Assembly: GCA_945890485.1 (NCBI GenBank)
Contig: CAMDCN010000025.1
Span: 1 to 64,000, forward strand
Origin: Candidatus Sulfopaludibacter sp. SbA3
GTDB lineage: Bacteria > Acidobacteriota > Terriglobia > Bryobacterales > Bryobacteraceae
Direction of reading: 5' to 3'
DNA length: 64,000 bases
Shown piece by piece: positions 53,002 through 63,996 of the stretch. The position numbers and the translations under genes are program-made. The notes beneath the pieces are model-generated. The model did not search any database. It was not told the DNA's origin and was given only the letters and a program-made list of their open reading frames with translations. Within the stretch, counting starts at the first letter, position 1. Each line of letters opens with the position of its first letter.

Positions 53002-56000
53002 ATGCTTCGACTCATACTTGTCGCAACCCTTTCGTTGCAGACGCTGATGGCGCAGTCGAATCCGGCGGAGTTCGCGAAGCTAGTCGGTTTTACTTTCGCA
53101 GATGGCGCACTTCCTGTTGAAAACACGACCGGCGAGTTCACGCTGGTGGGCCGGGATTCCCAGTTTCCATTACAGGCTGCCATCGTGGTCACCGTGCCTC
53201 GGGATGCCGTTCGCATCAGCGGAGGAGTCTTTTCGACGCCGATTCCCTACACGATCACGCTGACGGGAAGCGTCCGCCTGATCGGGGAGCGCGACGGAGA
53301 AGTTTTCGACGTGGAGGTGCGCGGCGGTGAATCGGGCGCTTGCGGTAGCGCTCCCCAGGTGTCCCGGCAGACCAATCTGGCGCGGGGCACTACAGTGAAT
53401 TTGAGTCTTCGCTTGTCCTGCACCCTGAGCAGCTTAAGCGGAACTGCGTTCAGCCGCCGGATTAGCGTAAATATCTTTCGCCGCAATGACAACAGATCCG
53501 TCAGTGAACCGGCAGTGACGACGACAGTTCGTTTCGAGCGCGGAACCCCATCGATGAGCTTGTGGGACGGGACGCGCATGATCCCAAACTCCGCCAGCAA
53601 CCCCGCGGTCGCGGCGATTTTGGAGACGCTGGACCCCAAGGCGCTTCGACTGCAAACCACCTTTTTTGATGACATCCCATGGCAAGTCAGGGTGGCGACA
53701 GAGTCCGGAGAGGACTGGCTCTCCATTCCGAGGGCCGGCGTCGTTCCAGCCAGGGGCTCGGCGGACATTGCGGTATCGGCCCGTCTTCTCCCCGGACTGC
53801 GGACAGACAATGCCACGGTAACCCTCTCAGCGGCAGGGATGCGGGATCTCAGCTTTCTTGTTCTTCTCGATCTGCCGCCGAATTCGATCCAGATCAGCTC
53901 CGTCACCCCGGACGCCACAGAACGTCTGTTGATCACGGAAGACATTCAGATTTCCGGAGAGGTGACGATGCGGTTAGGCGCGCTGCAGGCGATCCGGGAG
54001 GTCCAGGTACTTAGCGCGACCGGCGGGGTAATCGCATTCCAGCGAGCCTCTACGACCGGTGACCCCGCGACGGCGTCGTTTTCGATGCCGGCCTTCCGCG
54101 CGCCGACGGGAACTACCTCATTGCGGTTACGCGCCCGCTTGCTTGCGTTGGACGGGACGACACAACTGGCCGTTAGTCCGGAGATCCGCTACGAGGTTGT
54201 GGCGGGGAAAGACTCCGTGGAAATTCTTTCGGTGTCACCTCCGGCCGGTCCGGTGCCCGATCTCCTGAATCCGGTGTCGTTTTCGGCGATGGTGGCGTAC
54301 GAACATTTTCGGAGCGCGGCGACGGGTCTGGTGCTCGAGGTGGCCGACGAAGGAGGGGCCGTAGTGCGCCGGAGCGACCCGGTCACCGTGCTGATCGGGA
54401 GCGGGAGGCGCACTCTGACGCTCCCTGCGGTGACGATCCCGGTGGATAACCAGCGAATTTCGCTGTATGCCACATTGGTGGATGCAGGGACAGGCGCGAT
54501 TCTATTGCGGAGCACGCCCATTGTTTACGGCGCCCGGCCGGTGGATCTCGTGATCACGAGCCTTGAACCAGTCCAGGTACTGCATTATTTGCCGGGGCAA
54601 ATTCCTTTGGTGGCCGGGAAACCGACGGTAGTCCGGGTCTTCGTACGGGCCTTTGGCGGGTCCGGTCCCACGCCGGGGGTAACGGCTACATTGTCCGCGA
54701 AACTACCCGGGGGCGGCACTGCCTTGCCGGCGCTGATCCGGCCGTTTACCGAGCCGCTGACTCCGATCGCCGACCGGGTGGGAGAGGCTTTTATTGATGA
54801 AGAGAGCATCGACTTTAAGCTCAGTGACGACTGGGTAAAGACTCCGGGAGAGCTGGAGGTCACGGCAACTCTGGTCGTGCCGGCAACGGTGAACGATCTA
54901 CTACCCGCCAATAACTCGAAGACGGTGAAGATGACCCTGGTACCGGCGCCGTTCAGCCCGGAGGCCGCAGTCCCAGGTAAGTTGCGCATTGGTTGGCTGC
55001 CGCTTTGTTTTGGGCCGGATAATTGTGCGACGGGTCCGCTGCCGGGTAAGGAGTTCTTAGAGAAGGTTTACCCTTTGCCGGCGGGCAGCGTGGAGACGTT
55101 CCGGGCGGCCAAGCGAGCCACATTTCGGACGCAGCCATCAAGGGATGATTTCCCAGCAACTTTCAATGGTGAACTCGATTACGAATCGTCGGTGTTGGAA
55201 TGGGAAAGCGACATCGCTACGGCGGTCCGCGGTTTGTTCCGGCGATTTCCCGCCGAGGATAGGTATCGGATGGATCAGTTGGTGGCGATGCGACCGCGGC
55301 TGCCTGCAACTGACTATGCCGGCCTTGCGGACACGAGAAAGAACGGGGGAGAGGGCCGGACGATTTTGATGGTGGACGGGCAGACGGCGGGATTTGGCCG
55401 AAACGTGCTTGCCCATGAGGTCGGACATAATTTGGGATTGCGGCATGTTCCATTAGCCATGCCGCCGTTATGTAATAGAGTCGCGTCCGACGACGAATCA
55501 ACAGTCTGGTGGCCATACTCAGACCCGACAATTCAGTTTCCTGGCTACGATGCGTCTCTGGCAGTACCCCGGCGAGTTGAAGCTGCTACCAATTTCGACC
55601 TGATGTCGTACTGCGCGACGGCCGAAGCAGACAACATCTGGATTTCGCCATTCCATTACCTGACTCTCTTCAATAATCGATTGTCGCCGAGTTTGGCGCC
55701 GGGCACCCCTAAGGCAGCCGTCACGGTGGGCAAGGCGGCGGCTCAGGAGTATTGGGAGCTGCGAGGCACCGTGGCCAAAGACGGCTTGACCGGAACGCTG
55801 GCGCCGATCTTTCGATTGACGACCGAGTCGACGCCGTTGCCGACCGCGAGCGGCAGTCCCTATTGCGTTCGATTCTCGGGAGCCTCTGGCTTGCTGGGGA
55901 CGCACTGCTTTCCGCTATCGTTTCGGCATGAGGAATCGGGCAAGGAGCTGCGGCGGGCGGCGTTTTCATTCCTGGTCTCCTCGCCGGCCGGAACGACACG

Positions 56001-59000
56001 CGTCACGCTATTCAACGGGACGAGAGAACTCGCCGCTCTCGCGCCGGGGAGCCAGCCTCCGGCCGTGACTATAGTGACGCCACGAGCGGGAGAGCGCTGG
56101 GAAGCTACTTCGAGCCAGCAACTGGCATGGGCGGGCACAGGGTCGACAACACTGAGCTACCTGGCCGATTACAGTTTCGATGGAGGAAAGAACTGGATTC
56201 CGATCTCCCCCGAAACGACCGACACACGGCTCACGATCGATTCGAAGGAGCTGACCGGCGGCACCAACGTGTACTTCCGGGTAACAGTAAGCGATGGATT
56301 CTCCAATGCGGTGGCTCAGGTGGGCCCCATCACGATTGCGCAAACTCCTCGCTTGGCGGCGACGACGGGGACGTTGGACTTCCGCAAGACCGTGCTGGCG
56401 CAAAGTGCCGTGCAAGCCGCCACCATCACCAATACGGGCACCGGTCCGCTGCGCGTAACCGCTGCGGCATTTAGCGATGGGGTGTTTAGCTTGGTCTCGC
56501 CGGCGGTTCCGTTTGACGTGGAGGCCGGGGCGAACCAGCAAGTCGAAGTGCGATTCAATCCGCTGTCCGCAGGGGCGCGAGCGGGGATGTTGGCTCTGAC
56601 GAGCACGGGCGGAGCGGCGGAGATTCAGTTGCGCGGAACGGGGTTGGTGGAGACAGCCGCGGACGCCGAAGTGTCGCCGGGCAGCGTGGATTTTGGCGCA
56701 GTGCCGGTGGGCGGGTCGAAGACGATGACCGTGACGATTCGCAGCTTTGGTCCGGCGGCGCTGCGGGTAAGTTCGATGACCACTGCCGGGGCAGGCTTTC
56801 GCAGCGGCACGGCAGGCGCGTTGACGGTGGCGGCGGGAGCATCGCGAGTGGTGGAGGTGCAGTTCGGGCCTTCGGCGGTAGGGGCGCAGACGGGTACCCT
56901 GACGATTGCCACGAACGACCCCGCCAGGCCGAACATCGCGATTACCTTGCGGGCCACCGGCGTGGCGCCCGGCGCTGGAGGTGCGCCGGTGCCGCAGGTG
57001 GCGGCAGGCGGCGTGGTGAGCGCGGCCAGCTTTCTGGGGCCGTTATCGGCGGGACAAGTGGCGGTGCTGTTCGGAACGGAGCTAAGCCAGGGGACGGCGG
57101 CAGCATCGAGCGTTCCGTTGGCAACGCAATTGGCGGGAACACGTGTGCTGGTTGGGGGCACGGCGGCGCCGCTCTTCTACGTTTCACCTACGCAGATCAA
57201 CTTTCAGGTGCCGTTCGAAGCGACGGAGGGAAGCGTGCCCGTGCTGGTGGAACGGGACGGGATCGCAGGGCCAGCGGCGACGGTGACGGTGGCCGCCAGT
57301 TCGCTCGAGTTTTTCACCTACGCGCGAGCGGGCAGCGAGCGGGACCCGATCTTGGTGCATTTAGACAACTCCTTAGTGACTCCGGCAAATCCAGCGCGGG
57401 CAGGCGAGGTACTCCTCGGCTATGTGACTGGCTTGGGAGCGGTGAGCAACCGTCCGGCGTCCGGGGCGAGTTCTCCTGCAGCGCCTTTGGCGGCAGCGCT
57501 ACAACTGCCTGTGGTGACGTTGGGAGGAGCACCAGTGCCGGTGCTGTTCGCCGGCTTGACACCGGGCGGAGTAGGCCTTGGCCAGTTGAATCTACAACTG
57601 CCGGCAGCGTTGCCGGCCGGGGGATGTCTGCCGCTCGTCATGCGCGTGGGCGGGGTGCAGAGCCAGATCCGGAATCTGGCTACGACCGCGGATGGATGCA
57701 CGCAGGTGGCAGCGCCGCGGTTGGTCTTGGGCGCGGGCAGCGTCGAATTCGGTGGAGTCGCGGTAGGACAGACGGTGGACCGGACCGTGACTGTAAGCAA
57801 CGGCGGCACGGCGGGGTTGACCGTGACGGCATTGCGGTTGGACGGGCCGTTTGCCGTGGTTTCTCCGGCTACGCCCTTTTCACTGGCAGCGGGCGGGTCG
57901 CAAGTGGTGACGCTGCGCTTCCGGCCGGTTGCGGCAGGGGCGGCGGCGGGCAATCTGGTGGTGACGAGTAACGACCCCGGTTCGCCGGCGACGGTGACAG
58001 TGGCCGGTGTGGGACTAGCGGTAGCCGGGCAGCCGAGCTTGGGGGTTCCCGCATCGTTGGCGTTTGGCAGCGCCGTGGTGGGACAGGCTGTGACCGTAAC
58101 CGCTTCATTGGCGAATACCGGGACGGCGGAGCTGGCGGTGAGCGGTTTGGCAGTGACTGGGGCGGCGTTCTCGCTGGAGGGCGCTCCGACGCTTCCGTTT
58201 TCGATCGCGGCGGGGGGCCAGCGGGTCTTGAGCCTGCGGATGGCACCCGTGGCGGCAGGGGCGCAAATGGGCGAGTTGCGGGTAAGCAGTAATGATCCGG
58301 CTCGGCCAGCCACGGTGATCTCGTTAACGGGTACGGGTACGGCACCTGTAGTGAACAATCCAGTGCCCGTATTGGCTGCCCTGGTTCCGGGCTCGATCAC
58401 GGCAGGCAGCAGCGCATTTACGCTGACGGTTACGGGATCCGCATTCGCCACAGGGGCGACGGTGAATTGGAACGGATCGGCGCGGGCGACCACCTTCGTC
58501 AGCGCGACCCAGTTGCAAGCCACGGTACCGGCGGCGGACGTGGTGTTGCCGGGGACGGCGGAGGTCGCAGTGACGAATCCGGCGCCGGGCGGGGGGAGGT
58601 CGGCGATCAAGTTGATGGGGATCGGCCCGAGCGGGGGACCCGCCGTATTGGCCCAACAGTTTGCGGTGAGGTCCTGTCCCTTGCTGACGGCGTATGTCTC
58701 GGCGATTGACCGGGCCGGAAACGTAATCACCTCGCTGGGAACGGCGAACTTCCGGTGTAGTGAAGATGGCCAGCCGGTCAACTGCGCGGTGGAGCCCGCA
58801 TCGGCGGAGACCGGGATCTCCGTCGCGCTGGTAGTAGATACGGGAGTGACAGCCGGCGAGCTGGATACGGAGCGGACGGCGGCGGCAGCGGCCATTGCCC
58901 AACTGCTGCCGGACGATCGCGTGGCGCTCTACCAGGCGGGAAGCACGGAGGCTGTGATGGGCGGTTTCACCAGCAATAAGTCGTCGGTGATCAGCGCCCT

Positions 59001-59448
59001 GGGGGCGATCACGGCCGGGGGCACCGGCAGCGCGACCTACGATGCGATTGACGGGGCAATTCGGGGCTTAGCGGCACAAACGGGCCGAAGGAGAGCGGTG
59101 CTGGTATTGACTGGAACTGAAAACGTGACAGGCACGCTGCGCAGCTCGGCGGTGCTGCTTGAAAGAGCAAGAACGGCCGGGACGCCTATATTCGTGCTCT
59201 CCTTTGGCGCGGCCACCGGCACAGGAACGGTGATGCGGCAGTTGGCTCTAGACACCGCCGGCCAATACCTGGCTACGAGCGGTAATTTGGGTTTGCAGGC
59301 AGAGCGGGTAGGGCAAATTATGGCCAATCAGCATGTCGTTTCCTGGAGTTCATCCTTCCGCGATGGAGCGTTCCATGCGTTCGGCCTGACCTTTACCGGC
59401 TCGCAGGGTTCCGCGGGAACTACCGTGTATTTCCCGGCTTGCCGGTGA
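53002..59448 (+). CDS. Giant secreted chimeric metzincin with BACON, SPD-2-like, TIGR03437-like and VWFA domains
   Basis: This 2148-residue protein has a signal peptide ([18 protein letters not shown]). In order it shows: a BACON-like sandwich near 220-290 ([22 protein letters not shown]); a CARDB-like sandwich near 515-650; a metzincin zinc peptidase with [11 protein letters not shown] at 805-815 and Met-turn FDLMSYC (Met868); choice-of-anchor-D/SPD-2 repeats at about 1117-1316 and 1571-1780; a Solibacter-type TIGR03437-like domain at about 1330-1560; an IPT-like domain near 1785-1870; and a C-terminal acidobacterial VWFA domain ([21 protein letters not shown]-like [12 protein letters not shown]). 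All zinc ligands are present. It is probably a cell-surface or extracellular protease with adhesive modules. It is not joined to the next operon, 121 bases away. Confidence 0.85.
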   Translation: MLRLILVATLSLQTLMAQSNPAEFAKLVGFTFADGALPVENTTGEFTLVGRDSQFPLQAAIVVTVPRDAVRISGGVFSTPIPYTITLTGSVRLIGERDGEVFDVEVRGGESGACGSAPQVSRQTNLARGTTVNLSLRLSCTLSSLSGTAFSRRISVNIFRRNDNRSVSEPAVTTTVRFERGTPSMSLWDGTRMIPNSASNPAVAAILETLDPKALRLQTTFFDDIPWQVRVATESGEDWLSIPRAGVVPARGSADIAVSARLLPGLRTDNATVTLSAAGMRDLSFLVLLDLPPNSIQISSVTPDATERLLITEDIQISGEVTMRLGALQAIREVQVLSATGGVIAFQRASTTGDPATASFSMPAFRAPTGTTSLRLRARLLALDGTTQLAVSPEIRYEVVAGKDSVEILSVSPPAGPVPDLLNPVSFSAMVAYEHFRSAATGLVLEVADEGGAVVRRSDPVTVLIGSGRRTLTLPAVTIPVDNQRISLYATLVDAGTGAILLRSTPIVYGARPVDLVITSLEPVQVLHYLPGQIPLVAGKPTVVRVFVRAFGGSGPTPGVTATLSAKLPGGGTALPALIRPFTEPLTPIADRVGEAFIDEESIDFKLSDDWVKTPGELEVTATLVVPATVNDLLPANNSKTVKMTLVPAPFSPEAAVPGKLRIGWLPLCFGPDNCATGPLPGKEFLEKVYPLPAGSVETFRAAKRATFRTQPSRDDFPATFNGELDYESSVLEWESDIATAVRGLFRRFPAEDRYRMDQLVAMRPRLPATDYAGLADTRKNGGEGRTILMVDGQTAGFGRNVLAHEVGHNLGLRHVPLAMPPLCNRVASDDESTVWWPYSDPTIQFPGYDASLAVPRRVEAATNFDLMSYCATAEADNIWISPFHYLTLFNNRLSPSLAPGTPKAAVTVGKAAAQEYWELRGTVAKDGLTGTLAPIFRLTTESTPLPTASGSPYCVRFSGASGLLGTHCFPLSFRHEESGKELRRAAFSFLVSSPAGTTRVTLFNGTRELAALAPGSQPPAVTIVTPRAGERWEATSSQQLAWAGTGSTTLSYLADYSFDGGKNWIPISPETTDTRLTIDSKELTGGTNVYFRVTVSDGFSNAVAQVGPITIAQTPRLAATTGTLDFRKTVLAQSAVQAATITNTGTGPLRVTAAAFSDGVFSLVSPAVPFDVEAGANQQVEVRFNPLSAGARAGMLALTSTGGAAEIQLRGTGLVETAADAEVSPGSVDFGAVPVGGSKTMTVTIRSFGPAALRVSSMTTAGAGFRSGTAGALTVAAGASRVVEVQFGPSAVGAQTGTLTIATNDPARPNIAITLRATGVAPGAGGAPVPQVAAGGVVSAASFLGPLSAGQVAVLFGTELSQGTAAASSVPLATQLAGTRVLVGGTAAPLFYVSPTQINFQVPFEATEGSVPVLVERDGIAGPAATVTVAASSLEFFTYARAGSERDPILVHLDNSLVTPANPARAGEVLLGYVTGLGAVSNRPASGASSPAAPLAAALQLPVVTLGGAPVPVLFAGLTPGGVGLGQLNLQLPAALPAGGCLPLVMRVGGVQSQIRNLATTADGCTQVAAPRLVLGAGSVEFGGVAVGQTVDRTVTVSNGGTAGLTVTALRLDGPFAVVSPATPFSLAAGGSQVVTLRFRPVAAGAAAGNLVVTSNDPGSPATVTVAGVGLAVAGQPSLGVPASLAFGSAVVGQAVTVTASLANTGTAELAVSGLAVTGAAFSLEGAPTLPFSIAAGGQRVLSLRMAPVAAGAQMGELRVSSNDPARPATVISLTGTGTAPVVNNPVPVLAALVPGSITAGSSAFTLTVTGSAFATGATVNWNGSARATTFVSATQLQATVPAADVVLPGTAEVAVTNPAPGGGRSAIKLMGIGPSGGPAVLAQQFAVRSCPLLTAYVSAIDRAGNVITSLGTANFRCSEDGQPVNCAVEPASAETGISVALVVDTGVTAGELDTERTAAAAAIAQLLPDDRVALYQAGSTEAVMGGFTSNKSSVISALGAITAGGTGSATYDAIDGAIRGLAAQTGRRRAVLVLTGTENVTGTLRSSAVLLERARTAGTPIFVLSFGAATGTGTVMRQLALDTAGQYLATSGNLGLQAERVGQIMANQHVVSWSSSFRDGAFHAFGLTFTGSQGSAGTTVYFPACR

Positions 59449-59569
59449 GTCAGTTTGAAGCATACGCTGTGTTAGACTGAAGCGCGAACCGGTGGCATGT
59501 GATGCCGATTGAGAGAGCTTAGTTGCCGCTCGACAGCTCAGCGCCAATTGCCGGAAGAGGAGGAGCCTC

Positions 59570-59932
59570 TTGCTCACGATTCGTCCGCAACAGTTTCGAC
59601 GGCTGGAAGAATACATGTTCGACCAGTTTCTGGGCGAGTGCGCCAGGCTGGTGCGAGAGCGGCGTCCGGCGATGGCGGCGCGGTTGGGGGACGCAGCGGC
59701 GCTACGGGAGTTTGTTACGGCGTCGGTGAAACGCTGGCAGGCGCAGGGGTTCACCGAGCAGGGGCACCTGATGAAGCTGTTGGATTGGGAGTGTGAGTAC
59801 GGGGTGGGATTTCAAGACGAGCCACGGTGGGAGTGGCTGAACGCGATACTCGGGTTAACTCTCGCGCCTTCGAGCCGTATTTTCCGCGTTGAGAAACGAA
59901 TGGCACTTTTACGTGAAAGAGGGGAGCTATGA
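59570..59932 (+). CDS. Small helical protein heading the metallopeptidase operon
   Basis: This 120-residue protein is read from TTG 59570, with a strong GGAGGAG a few bases upstream. It is all-helical, with LTIRPQQFRRLEEYMFDQFLGECARLV at the start and FVTASVKRWQAQGFTEQGHLMKLLDWECEYGVGF after. This resembles, from memory, small proteins encoded beside VgrG/PAAR genes in type VI secretion effector clusters (LTI...Q...L start, then a helical bundle). If so, it may be an adaptor or chaperone. No secretion-machine gene is within the window. Its stop overlaps the next start by four bases. Confidence 0.65.
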   Translation: MLTIRPQQFRRLEEYMFDQFLGECARLVRERRPAMAARLGDAAALREFVTASVKRWQAQGFTEQGHLMKLLDWECEYGVGFQDEPRWEWLNAILGLTLAPSSRIFRVEKRMALLRERGEL

Positions 59933-60357
59933 ACACGGGGACCGAGCCTCGCCGGGGTGGCGTCGCCGGGGATCCGGTGGAGCCTTGCCCCGATGATGAT
60001 GATCTGGACGTCGTCTGCGATATCGAGGAAGAGGATGCCGATATCGAGTTGGAATGCGAGTCGGAAGAGGAAGAGGATCCTGATTTAGAGTTCGACTGCG
60101 GAGCGACCGACGTTGAACCGGCGGATGCGCCGATGGAGTCCCGGGCGAAAGATGGAGAGGCAGCCGAAGAGGAAGCCGAGGAAGAGGACGACGATCCGGA
60201 CCTGGACTTCGCGTGTGCCTTGGAAGAAGACGATGACGCCGATCTGGAATTCGAGTGCGATGCGGCGGACGACGATGAGGCGGATCTGGAATTGGATAGC
60301 GCCGTCGAAGATTCTGTAAACGAGCAAACGAGGGAAAGCGTCAACAGCAATGCCTGA
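59929..60357 (+). CDS. Highly acidic Cys-repeat protein
   Basis: This 142-residue protein is dominated by Asp and Glu. Six copies of a D-[LI]-[DE]-[FLV]-x-C motif occur at residues 25-30, 38-43, 52-57, 91-96, 105-110 and 119-124 (the last ends in Ser). Within each cluster of three they are spaced 13-14 residues apart, and the two clusters are split by a 33-residue linker. The alternating hydrophobic pattern suggests short beta strands with cysteines on one face, perhaps for metal or for disulfides. There is no signal peptide. The start overlaps the previous stop (ATGA), and the end overlaps the metallopeptidase start by eight bases. I know of no family match. Confidence 0.7.
   Translation: MNTGTEPRRGGVAGDPVEPCPDDDDLDVVCDIEEEDADIELECESEEEEDPDLEFDCGATDVEPADAPMESRAKDGEAAEEEAEEEDDDPDLDFACALEEDDDADLEFECDAADDDEADLELDSAVEDSVNEQTRESVNSNA
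60001..60300 (+). repeat. 42-base (14-residue) coding repeat in the acidic protein
   Basis: The protein repeat of 13-14 residues gives a DNA period of 39-42 bases in two groups (60001-60099 and 60199-60300). The DNA copies are diverged, so the repeat is kept at protein level rather than being a recent duplication. Confidence 0.6.
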
Positions 60358-62872
60358 TCCAAAGAAAGAAGACATTTTCGAAGAATCGACGTACAAGGTC
60401 ACGGCGACAATTAAGTCCGGGATGTTCAGCACGAAGTACAAGGGGAAGTTGGACCTGGTGTACAAGAAGGGCGATACCGTGCTGCATACGGACGCCAACG
60501 TGGACGTGAGTAAGGGAAAGGTGGAAAAGGACTATCTGGTGCCCAAGGTGCCGGATACGGAAGACACTTACGTCCTGAAAATCGTTGCCAACTACGGGAA
60601 GAAGAAAGAGAAGACGCTGGTGCTGACCGAGGCGACGGTTTGGCCCAAGACCCTCAAGATTACGGTTAAAGACACCGAAGGCAAAACGATCAAGGAGGTC
60701 CCCTTCGAGGTCCCCTTCGGTACCGGGCAGAAAGCGCGAGGCGACACCGACGACAACGGCGTCGGGAACGTGGACCTGCGGAAGTCGACCTACGAAATCA
60801 AGATCAAGAAGCCCTGGGAAGTCATCAGTGACAAGAACGACGCCAAGAAGCGGGAGCACGAGATTGTTGTCCGCCGGAATATGGAGGCGAAGATCCTGAA
60901 GCCGGATCTTACGAAGCCCTGCTGGTCGCCGTCTGTAGAGGGGGGAGACACGGCGGCGGGTGTGCGGCAATATGTGAACGCGCCGACAACGGGGGAGAAC
61001 GGTTGTGACGGCGATGGGAGCATCATCGAGTTTGAAGTGGCTTGCAAGAAGCTGACGGACGGGCTGAAGAACGACAAGATCTACATCAAGGTGGAGTTCT
61101 CAAAGCTGGGCGAACGGACGACTCCGGTGCCGACGCTGCTGGCGCCGGCGCAGGGGATTGCCAGCGCGGACGAAGGGAAGACGCTGACTGGCCACGTGCT
61201 GTTGGCGGCGGACGGCGGTACGGCGAAGTTCAAACTGCAGTTGGGGTATGCAGGCGGGGAGACGTTTACGGTCTCGGTCGGGTATTCCAAAGGTGACCCC
61301 ACGGATGATGCACAGACTTTCGTAACTTGGCGAAAAGTGACCTATCAGCTCCGCTTCCCGAAGTTGATGAAGGTGCGCATGACGGAGAAGACGCGGACGG
61401 ACGGGACGAAATACTTCGATCTTCCGGATGGTGTGTACAACGTCGCGAAAACGCGATTGGCGGCGGTGTTCGTAGAGTATAAGAACATCAAATCGCACGA
61501 GTTTGACCCACCTCCGGGGTCTCCGTGCCTGGTAACGCGTGGATATCTCGAAGATTCAGCCGATACGACGCCGGTGTACGTGATTGACGAAAACCTGGTG
61601 TGGCTGGGCGGGGCTCCCAACTTTGACGCCGTGGGTGACCAGCGGGAAACGACGATTACGCTTTGCGATGCGGCGCTTGATGAAGCCACGAAGATGGTGA
61701 ATCCAACGATTGAATTGACGGCCGTCGAAACGAAAGACGTCGTTATCGATACAGCGGTGAGCTATAAGTATTTCGTGAAAAGGCCGTTCCAAGCGAATAT
61801 GGTGAACCTGGAGGTGGCGGGCTATGAGTGGGTGGCGGCCATGGACAAGGTGGCCAATCCGGACAAGAACGTAAAGCCGACGGTGAAAGTAGAGTTCGTC
61901 ACCGAGGACCGGGAGGACTGGGACGAGTACGAAATTACGGAGCCGAATGCGGGCACGGGTTCAGTGGTCATCAACTTCACGGGCAACGATCCGTTAACCA
62001 CCGGGGACAAAACCAAGCTGAAAACGTTCTACGAGGCCTGCTTCAACAAGGCGAAGGAGATGCGTCAACAGAAGAACGTGCTGACGTTCAAGGTTTCCGG
62101 ACCGGCGGGCGTAGACGGGCACGACGTGCAACACAATGCGATTCGGTCGGAGTTCAACGCGATCCGGACGGCGTCGGCGAAAACTCTGCTCTACCATCCT
62201 GGACTGGACGACGACGGGAACCCGCGGAAGGGCCCGATGACGGATGTGACGATTGAGCATATGACCAGCCGGAAATTGAAATTTAAACTACCGGTGCGAG
62301 CGAACGACACCGAAGCATTGAAGCCAGGCGATTTTGTGGGTGCGGCATCGGCGACGAAGTGCCCGGTGAATGTGACGTATTCGATGATGGGCGCCTATAC
62401 CTACAATGGTCATGCGGGAGGTGGCAGTCAGGTGCTGGTGCTGCGCAACGTGATTCCAGAGGCGATCGCGGCCACCGTCTGCCATGAGTTGGGTCACGCG
62501 ATGGGGATGGCGGTGATGCCGCTGGCAACGGGAGCAGCGATACCGATGCCGCCGGGCGTGAGCGCGGACCTTTCCAAGCACGTGGACAACGGCGGGTGGT
62601 ATTACCGGAACAAGAGCGCCGCGCCCTACACAAATGGCTTTCGAGCGCTGCACCAAGGTCCGCACTGCAGTAACGGGATGCCGGCGCCAAAGAAGACGCA
62701 CCAGAAGTTTGACAGTTGGTCGCCGACTGGCGCTTCGCCGGCGTGCATTATGTGGGGTTCGGGCGGTGGCGAGGATTCCCGCACGCAGTACTGCGCGAAT
62801 TGCACGAAGATATTGAAGGCCCGCGATCTGCGCGACGTCCGGAAGACCTGGGCAGGGAGCGCCGAAGGATGA
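60350..62872 (+). CDS. Leaderless zinc metallopeptidase of the four-gene operon
   Basis: This 840-residue, Lys-rich protein has no signal peptide or membrane segment. The N-terminal ~650 residues look like several beta-sandwich modules (YKVTATIKSGMFSTKYKGKLDLVY; LKITVKDTEGKTIKEVPFEVPFG). The peptidase domain carries HELGHAMGM at 712-720. Further Cys/His follow in GPHCSNG, CIMWG and YCANCTKILKARDL, a pattern I associate with zinc peptidase effectors of contractile secretion systems. The lack of a leader beside an acidic partner and an exported partner suggests delivery by a dedicated machine or toxicity needing control. The target is unknown. It overlaps the genes on both sides (8 and 4 bases). 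Confidence 0.75.
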   Translation: MPDPKKEDIFEESTYKVTATIKSGMFSTKYKGKLDLVYKKGDTVLHTDANVDVSKGKVEKDYLVPKVPDTEDTYVLKIVANYGKKKEKTLVLTEATVWPKTLKITVKDTEGKTIKEVPFEVPFGTGQKARGDTDDNGVGNVDLRKSTYEIKIKKPWEVISDKNDAKKREHEIVVRRNMEAKILKPDLTKPCWSPSVEGGDTAAGVRQYVNAPTTGENGCDGDGSIIEFEVACKKLTDGLKNDKIYIKVEFSKLGERTTPVPTLLAPAQGIASADEGKTLTGHVLLAADGGTAKFKLQLGYAGGETFTVSVGYSKGDPTDDAQTFVTWRKVTYQLRFPKLMKVRMTEKTRTDGTKYFDLPDGVYNVAKTRLAAVFVEYKNIKSHEFDPPPGSPCLVTRGYLEDSADTTPVYVIDENLVWLGGAPNFDAVGDQRETTITLCDAALDEATKMVNPTIELTAVETKDVVIDTAVSYKYFVKRPFQANMVNLEVAGYEWVAAMDKVANPDKNVKPTVKVEFVTEDREDWDEYEITEPNAGTGSVVINFTGNDPLTTGDKTKLKTFYEACFNKAKEMRQQKNVLTFKVSGPAGVDGHDVQHNAIRSEFNAIRTASAKTLLYHPGLDDDGNPRKGPMTDVTIEHMTSRKLKFKLPVRANDTEALKPGDFVGAASATKCPVNVTYSMMGAYTYNGHAGGGSQVLVLRNVIPEAIAATVCHELGHAMGMAVMPLATGAAIPMPPGVSADLSKHVDNGGWYYRNKSAAPYTNGFRALHQGPHCSNGMPAPKKTHQKFDSWSPTGASPACIMWGSGGGEDSRTQYCANCTKILKARDLRDVRKTWAGSAEG

Positions 62873-63996
62873 GCGGCGGCGCCCCAATCCGTGCGTTGCA
62901 TTGCGGCTTGGTGGCGGCGGGCCTATTGTTGGCCCAAACCGGTTCGAGAGAAGGCGCGAGGAAACTTATGACGAATGAATTGGAAGCGGTCCGTTTGCCG
63001 GACAGTTCGTTTTGGGAGACGGGCTCCCGGGACCACGGTTTGGATCCGCTGGTGAAGAAGTACAAGACTTCGCACTTTGGGATTCTGATTGATGGTCCGC
63101 GCGAGGTGGTTTTGTCGAGCCGGGATACGCTGCCGGTGTTCACTTACTACATGGGCAGCTATAAGCAAACGGCTCAACGAGATTTCCCGCGGGTGGCTTC
63201 GCTTGTGGTGATGGACCCGGATCGAAATCATATTCATGTGGCGCCGTTCCTGGAGAAGCGGGGCGAGTCGTTGTTAACGGATGAGACGGAGCCGGAGGCG
63301 AATCTGCCGAATGGGTACCAGATGACGTTTCAGCAGGTGGATGTGCGGCGGCGGACGGAGTTGCCGTGGGCGGCGGGACGCTTCCTTTCGCAGGTGCTGC
63401 TGATGGATCTGTCCTCGAACCGGTTGGAGACGAAGTTGATCGCGGGGAGCGGGGCGTTTTCAGATCCGGAGAAAGAGAAGTTCTTGGCGGAGGAGCGGGC
63501 GAAGAAGGATCCGCCTGCGCCGTTTCCGGCGGCTAGCACGGCTTTGGCCGAAGCTCCGCCGATTCCGGAGGAGATGGGGATCACGTTAGCAGCTCCGCGA
63601 GTGGTGGTGCTCGAGAAGCAGGGGAAATTGGAGTTAAGCGGAGCGTGGCGGCTGCCCGTGCTGCCCGAGGAGTTGGTGAAGCCCGCGCATGCCGAATACA
63701 ACAAGGCGAACGGGTTGATGCAGAAAGAGGGCGGCGCCTACGCGGCTTGCGTGGGCCTGCACTTGGTAGTGCTGAGCAGCGAAGAGGACGTTCCGAATCT
63801 TTACACGCTGCGGCTGCCGGTGGCGAAGGTGGAGATGGTGGACGGCAAGCCGGTGGCCAGCGGGAAGTTTACGGTGGATCTGCTGCAGATGCCAGACTTC
63901 CCGGTGGGAGAAGAGACGCTGTTTCTCTATGCCTACGGCAAGGAGTGGGCGAGCGAGCCGGCTGCGATTGGGGTGGTGGACCGGCGGCAGCAGTAG
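62869..63996 (+). CDS. Exported protein of unknown function, possible immunity or partner
   Basis: This 375-residue protein starts at ATG 62869, overlapping the metallopeptidase stop by four bases (ATGA). The N-terminus (APIRALHCGLVAAGLLLAQ) is a probable signal peptide, so it acts in the envelope. The body is mixed alpha/beta with strands such as HFGILIDGPREVVLS, ASLVVMDPDRNHIHVAPF and APRVVVLEKQGKLELSGAWRLPV. No family is recognised. As the last gene after a putative toxic peptidase, with export opposite to its leaderless partner, it fits an immunity protein, but this is inference. It ends four bases before the window end, so the operon may continue beyond. Confidence 0.7.
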   Translation: MSGGAPIRALHCGLVAAGLLLAQTGSREGARKLMTNELEAVRLPDSSFWETGSRDHGLDPLVKKYKTSHFGILIDGPREVVLSSRDTLPVFTYYMGSYKQTAQRDFPRVASLVVMDPDRNHIHVAPFLEKRGESLLTDETEPEANLPNGYQMTFQQVDVRRRTELPWAAGRFLSQVLLMDLSSNRLETKLIAGSGAFSDPEKEKFLAEERAKKDPPAPFPAASTALAEAPPIPEEMGITLAAPRVVVLEKQGKLELSGAWRLPVLPEELVKPAHAEYNKANGLMQKEGGAYAACVGLHLVVLSSEEDVPNLYTLRLPVAKVEMVDGKPVASGKFTVDLLQMPDFPVGEETLFLYAYGKEWASEPAAIGVVDRRQQ

